Assembly (NCBI GenBank): GCA_028682925.1
Contig: JAJRAG010000041.1
Span: 1-8,574, forward strand
Direction of reading: 5' to 3'
Length of the DNA: 8,574 nt
Source: Methanomassiliicoccales archaeon
Lineage (GTDB): Archaea > Thermoplasmatota > Thermoplasmata > Methanomassiliicoccales > JACIVX01
In this document: in pieces, positions 6,050-8,574 of the stretch
Numbering within the stretch: position 1 is the first letter of the stretch
Layout of the letters: the number at the start of each line of letters is the position of its first letter
Notes under the pieces: generated by a model
Database searches by the model: none
What the model saw: the letters and a program-made list of their open reading frames with translations, nothing else
Told to the model about the DNA's origin: nothing
Made by a program: the position numbers and the translations under genes

Positions 6050-7003
6050 ATGTCGAAGATACTGACTCCGGATGAACTGGTAGAGCGATACGGGAAGTTG
6101 TTCTGTAAGGGAGTAGTGACACTAGTCGATGAGGCAAACGGTATCGGCCAGATCATAGAGGATTGCATCGCGCAGGGACCTGTTGAATGGGATGCGGTGA
6201 ACAGAAGGCGGGCCGGGGGAGCGATCACGGACATCAGGGTTCAAGGGACGACCCTGATCATGGACACAATCATCGGCGAAAGGGAGGTGAGGTTCGGACC
6301 GGCCTCCAAGGATCTTGGAGGTCAGGGTTTGAAAGCGCTCCGGGTCGAAGGAGATCGGATAAAGACGACGTGGGTCGGACTTGCTGGCGCGAGCGTCGGC
6401 GTCGGAGCATGCCTGCCTCAGGGTCCTGGAACTTACGAGGCTGAGTACCCAGATGACTTCAAGATCGGTGGGTCGCACGCCATCGAGGTCACAATCACCA
6501 CACCCAAGATGATTCGCATCGTATTCGCTGTCGACGACACGGACACGAAGGAAAAGGGAGCCTCATGGGTGATGATGCTCAAGGCTGGACGCTCCAGCCC
6601 TTTCGGGCATTTCCTGGAACACAAGATAGTTCAGCTGAACCCCAATGTTCCTGAGAAGACAACGAACTGCGTCTCTGTCGCTGTCTCATTCGCAGTCGAG
6701 GAGAGGGACGTCCAGAAACTCACCGATTATATCGTCAAATACGTCAAAGAGAACACGCTGTCAAAAAACACGACGCTAGCGATTTTCCAGGGATTGAAGA
6801 TTCCCCAGAATCTCGTCGAGTACGGTCTTCGAGCGAAGAAGACGATACTGACGATCGACATGGCTAGAGATGCCGCAGAGAAAAATGATGTTCGTTTGGT
6901 GGAGATAACTGGCAAGAGGGGAGCGATCGGAGCAGTAGCGGGGATAGGTTGCTTCGATCTCGGAATCCGTGCAGCGTCACTGCCCGAGGACTTCGAGAAG
7001 TAG
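6050..7003 (+). CDS. Methanogenesis marker protein 11-like / TiaS-related DDTD-domain protein
   Basis: A 317-residue protein with a clear C-terminal half related to TiaS, the enzyme that adds agmatine to tRNA-Ile2. AVDDTD (160-165) matches the ATP-binding GIDDTD motif of the TiaS kinase-like domain, and VQLNPNVPEKT (194-204) matches its LNPN.P.KT motif. TLAIFQGLKIP (242-252) and GKRGAIGAVAGIG (288-300) follow. The N-terminal half (GGAITDI, then a glycine-rich VGLAGASVGVGAC at 109-121) is not in TiaS but, from memory, resembles methanogenesis marker protein 11, a family of unknown function found in methanogens. It lacks the OB-fold and zinc ribbon that TiaS uses to hold tRNA, so it is not TiaS itself. 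ATG 6050 is chosen from GGAGG 9 nt upstream; the 20 residues from GTG 5990 would cross the TATA element. The stop is TAG. The family call should be read as moderate. Confidence 0.62.
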   Translation: MSKILTPDELVERYGKLFCKGVVTLVDEANGIGQIIEDCIAQGPVEWDAVNRRRAGGAITDIRVQGTTLIMDTIIGEREVRFGPASKDLGGQGLKALRVEGDRIKTTWVGLAGASVGVGACLPQGPGTYEAEYPDDFKIGGSHAIEVTITTPKMIRIVFAVDDTDTKEKGASWVMMLKAGRSSPFGHFLEHKIVQLNPNVPEKTTNCVSVAVSFAVEERDVQKLTDYIVKYVKENTLSKNTTLAIFQGLKIPQNLVEYGLRAKKTILTIDMARDAAEKNDVRLVEITGKRGAIGAVAGIGCFDLGIRAASLPEDFEK

Positions 7004-7025
7004 TCTAGAAAAGTAGATATCTAGA
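7004..7025 (+). repeat. Paired TCTAGA palindromes and TATA-like element before uppS
   Basis: TCTAGA occurs at 7004-7009 and 7020-7025, able to pair as a 6-bp stem around a 10-nt loop directly after the TAG stop of the upstream gene. The right copy overlaps the palindrome TAGATATCTA (7014-7023), which is the likeliest TATA element for uppS and would start a transcript near 7045, just before the ribosome site at 7055. Terminator, promoter and operator roles cannot be separated from sequence. Confidence 0.35.
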
Positions 7026-7054
7026 GACAATATGATGAGACCTCTATCATGTCC

Positions 7055-7060
7055 AGGAGG
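7055..7060 (+). promoter_or_regulatory. Strong ribosome binding site before an ATT start of uppS
   Basis: AGGAGG, a perfect match to the 16S tail complement, is followed by 8 nt and then ATT at 7069 in the uppS frame. No ATG, GTG or TTG occurs in frame between the upstream TGA at 7034-7036 and ATG 7180, which lies inside the catalytic motif. Confidence 0.6.
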
Positions 7061-7068
7061 CACTACAA

Positions 7069-7851
7069 ATTAGAAGCGAAATCTCCCGGGTCATATCCAC
7101 CACAGCATACCAGACATACGAGAAAAGGCTACTGAAAGAGGTTAGGGAAAGCAAGATTCCTTCTCACATAGCCATTATTATGGATGGCAACAGGAGGTTC
7201 GCAAAGGAGTTCGGGCTCCAGCCGACGGACGGACACATCAAAGGGAAGGATAAGCTGGAAGAAATGATGGAATGGTGCCTTGAGCTAGGCATCAAAATAC
7301 TCACGGTCTACGCATTCTCCACTGAGAACCTTGAAAGAGATCCCGAAGAAGTGAGATCGCTTATGAAGTTGTTCGAGGACAACTTCTACAAGCTGGGAGA
7401 CGATGAAAGGATTCACAAACACAAGATCAAGATCACTGTCCTGGGCCAGATGGAACTCCTTCCGGATAATGTGAAGAATGCCATCAAGTACGCGACCGAC
7501 AAGACAGCCGGATATGATCAGTACTTCTACAACATAGCGATTGCCTACGGTAGCCGCCAGGAGATAATCCAGGCAATAAGGCGAGTTGCAGAGAAAGTAA
7601 AGAGCGGGGACTTGGATATCAGCGAGATTGATGAGAAAGTTTTCTCAAACTTCTTGTACACTGCAGATTTTCCAGATCCGGATCTTGTGCTTAGGACGTC
7701 TGGAGAAGAGAGGGTCTCCAATTTCCTGCTGTGGCAGCTCGCGTACGCTGAATTATACTTCGCCGATGTTTACTGGCCAGGCTTTAGGAAGATAGATTTC
7801 CTAAGGGCGATAAGGTCTTATCAGCTTAGGCGGCGAAGGTTCGGCAAGTGA
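7069..7851 (+). CDS. uppS: Polyprenyl (undecaprenyl-type) diphosphate synthase, apparent ATT start
   Basis: A cis-prenyltransferase that adds isopentenyl diphosphate units to an allylic primer, making the long lipid carrier used in archaeal glycan assembly. It acts in the cytosol at the membrane. With the ATT start it has 260 residues, the normal family size. IAIIMDGNRR holds the catalytic Asp39; DGHIKGKDKL (54-63), YAFSTENLERD (81-91), IAYGSRQEI, RTSGEERVSNFLLWQ (209-223) and YFADVYWP (230-237) complete the conserved regions. The first ATG (7180) encodes the Met of MDGNRR, so starting there would remove the strand leading to the catalytic Asp. The preceding residues, including AYQTYEKRLLKEV, look like a real archaeal N-terminus, so translation must begin upstream. 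ATT 7069, 8 nt after AGGAGG, is the best site; CTG at about 7132 lacks a ribosome site. A sequencing frameshift is the alternative. Confidence 0.93.
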   Translation: MRSEISRVISTTAYQTYEKRLLKEVRESKIPSHIAIIMDGNRRFAKEFGLQPTDGHIKGKDKLEEMMEWCLELGIKILTVYAFSTENLERDPEEVRSLMKLFEDNFYKLGDDERIHKHKIKITVLGQMELLPDNVKNAIKYATDKTAGYDQYFYNIAIAYGSRQEIIQAIRRVAEKVKSGDLDISEIDEKVFSNFLYTADFPDPDLVLRTSGEERVSNFLLWQLAYAELYFADVYWPGFRKIDFLRAIRSYQLRRRRFGK

Positions 7852-7854
7852 GCG

Positions 7855-7862
7855 TTTAAGTA
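7855..7862 (+). promoter_or_regulatory. TATA element of the Ta0216-like gene
   Basis: TTTAAGTA lies 3 nt after the uppS stop. A transcript start about 25 nt on, near 7884, would fall just before the ribosome site at 7889, a spacing very like that of fhs. Confidence 0.45.
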
Positions 7863-7888
7863 GAGTACGCGCTCTCCAACACCTTCGT

Positions 7889-7895
7889 AGGAGGT
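7889..7895 (+). promoter_or_regulatory. Strong ribosome binding site before a CTG start
   Basis: AGGAGGT is followed, after 6-7 nt, by CTG at 7902 in the frame of the Ta0216-like gene. There is no in-frame ATG, GTG or TTG between the stop TAA at 7857-7859 and ATG 8016, which lies 38 codons inside conserved sequence. Confidence 0.6.
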
Positions 7896-7901
7896 TCCGG
7901 T

Positions 7902-8574
7902 CTGTCAAAAGAGGATCTCATCCTTATTCACGCTCCGAGCGTCTATGATTTTCGGAGGGAATCGATATTCTACGGGCCGGTCAGCGACCTCGTACCATCT
8001 ACCCCCGTCTTCGAGATGTACCCTTTCGGATTCACCACGATGGCTACTCAGCTGCATCGAGATGGTTACAGGATCCGTATTGTCAATCTGGCCAGCATGA
8101 TGCTCAACAACAAGAACCTCGACGCCGAGGCATTATTGCGCAACCTGGATGCCAATGTTTTTGGGATCGATCTTCATTGGCTCCCTCATGCCCATGGATC
8201 GCTCGAGGTCGCTCGACTTCTGAAGTCGATGCATCCCGAGTCGAAGATTCTGATGGGAGGCCTATCATCCTCTTATTTCCACCAGGAGCTGATGTCGTAT
8301 CCTCAGGTGGATCTTGTGCTGAGGGGCGATTCCACCGAGGTGCCGCTATCGAGGCTTATGGGTGCGCTGGAGTCGGGAGATGATTTGACCCGGGTCCCGA
8401 ATCTCACCTGGAGGAACAATGGCAAGACGATGATCAATGCTCTGACTTTCGTCCCTCGGGACCTAGATTACCTGGAAATCGACTACGGATGGATGATTCG
8501 CTCGGTCATTAGGCACAGGGATCTCGAAGGATTCAAGCCGTTCAAGGACTGGGACAGATACCCACTGACCGCTG
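7902..8574 (+). CDS. B12-binding-domain/radical SAM protein, Ta0216-like family, N-terminal part
   Basis: About 224 residues are present; the frame is open to the right edge. The segment is a cobalamin-binding-type Rossmann fold: a first strand DLILIHAPSVYDFR (residues 5-18), STPVFEMYPFGFTTMATQL, GYRIRIVNLA (55-64), FGIDLHWLPHAHG (87-99), ILMGGLSSSYFH (116-127) and VDLVLRGDSTEVP (136-148). These match, from memory, the archaeal family typified by Thermoplasma Ta0216, whose second half is a radical SAM domain with a CxxxCxxC cluster. That half lies beyond the window, so the enzyme class is inferred. The family's reaction is not established. The gene has no conventional start upstream of conserved sequence: CTG 7902, after AGGAGGT, gives the expected N-terminus, whereas ATG 8016 would delete the first strand. 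The gap to uppS is 50 nt, with a TATA-like TTTAAGTA inside it. Confidence 0.85.
   Translation, partial: MSKEDLILIHAPSVYDFRRESIFYGPVSDLVPSTPVFEMYPFGFTTMATQLHRDGYRIRIVNLASMMLNNKNLDAEALLRNLDANVFGIDLHWLPHAHGSLEVARLLKSMHPESKILMGGLSSSYFHQELMSYPQVDLVLRGDSTEVPLSRLMGALESGDDLTRVPNLTWRNNGKTMINALTFVPRDLDYLEIDYGWMIRSVIRHRDLEGFKPFKDWDRYPLTA

Noticed and set aside
7049..7135. Short frame from ATG 7049 as a leader peptide or the true uppS start
   Set aside because: No ribosome site precedes ATG 7049, AGGAGG lies inside this frame, and the encoded residues look random, while the uppS phase gives a family-like N-terminus. It remains the fallback if a sequencing indel exists.

Overview
The window reads as part of an archaeal chromosome, most likely from the Thermoplasmatota (a Methanomassiliicoccales-like or related uncultured lineage). 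Several lines support this. KptA carries a zinc-finger N-terminus. UppS is of the archaeal kind. There is a methanogenesis-marker-11-like protein. The last gene strongly resembles the B12-binding/radical SAM family named after Thermoplasma Ta0216. TATA-like boxes and GGAGG-type ribosome sites recur at gene starts. The lineage is inference from family content; no rRNA is present.

Layout. The left edge (1-248, minus) holds the N-terminus of an HdrA-like flavoprotein with an unusual cysteine cluster. A divergent promoter region of about 240 bp (249-485) separates it from a CE4-type polysaccharide deacetylase (486-1319, plus). The deacetylase converges on fhs (1403-3160, minus), and fhs diverges from folD (3335-4222, plus). 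Then, all on the plus strand, come kptA (4308-5006), a cysteine-rich DUF2797 protein (5133-5993), a TiaS-related/methanogenesis-marker-11-like protein (6050-7003), uppS (7069-7851) and the start of the Ta0216-like gene (7902 to the right edge). Each plus-strand gene appears to have its own TATA-like element, so this is a tight array of single genes rather than one clear operon. No gene-free stretch exceeds 300 bases. I see no tRNA, rRNA, insertion sequence or CRISPR array.

How the genes fit together. Fhs and FolD form a complete formate-to-methylene-tetrahydrofolate route facing outward from one shared intergenic region. This suggests the cell charges tetrahydrofolate with C1 units from formate for biosynthesis. 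KptA repairs 2'-phosphate tRNA splice junctions. The next two genes (DUF2797 and the TiaS-like DDTD protein) could also touch nucleic acids, but that is only suggestive. UppS makes the long-chain polyprenyl carrier used in glycan assembly, and the deacetylase may act on surface glycans.

The most unusual signal is translation initiation. Two consecutive genes (uppS and the Ta0216-like gene) have no in-frame ATG, GTG or TTG that would give a full-length protein. Each instead has a near-perfect ribosome site placed 7-8 nt before an in-frame ATT or CTG. Two other genes (the HdrA-like gene and fhs) appear to start at TTG. No cassette in the window looks like a new defence or mobile system. The candidates for novelty are the initiation pattern, the HdrA-like cysteine cluster and the uncharacterised DDTD and DUF2797 proteins.
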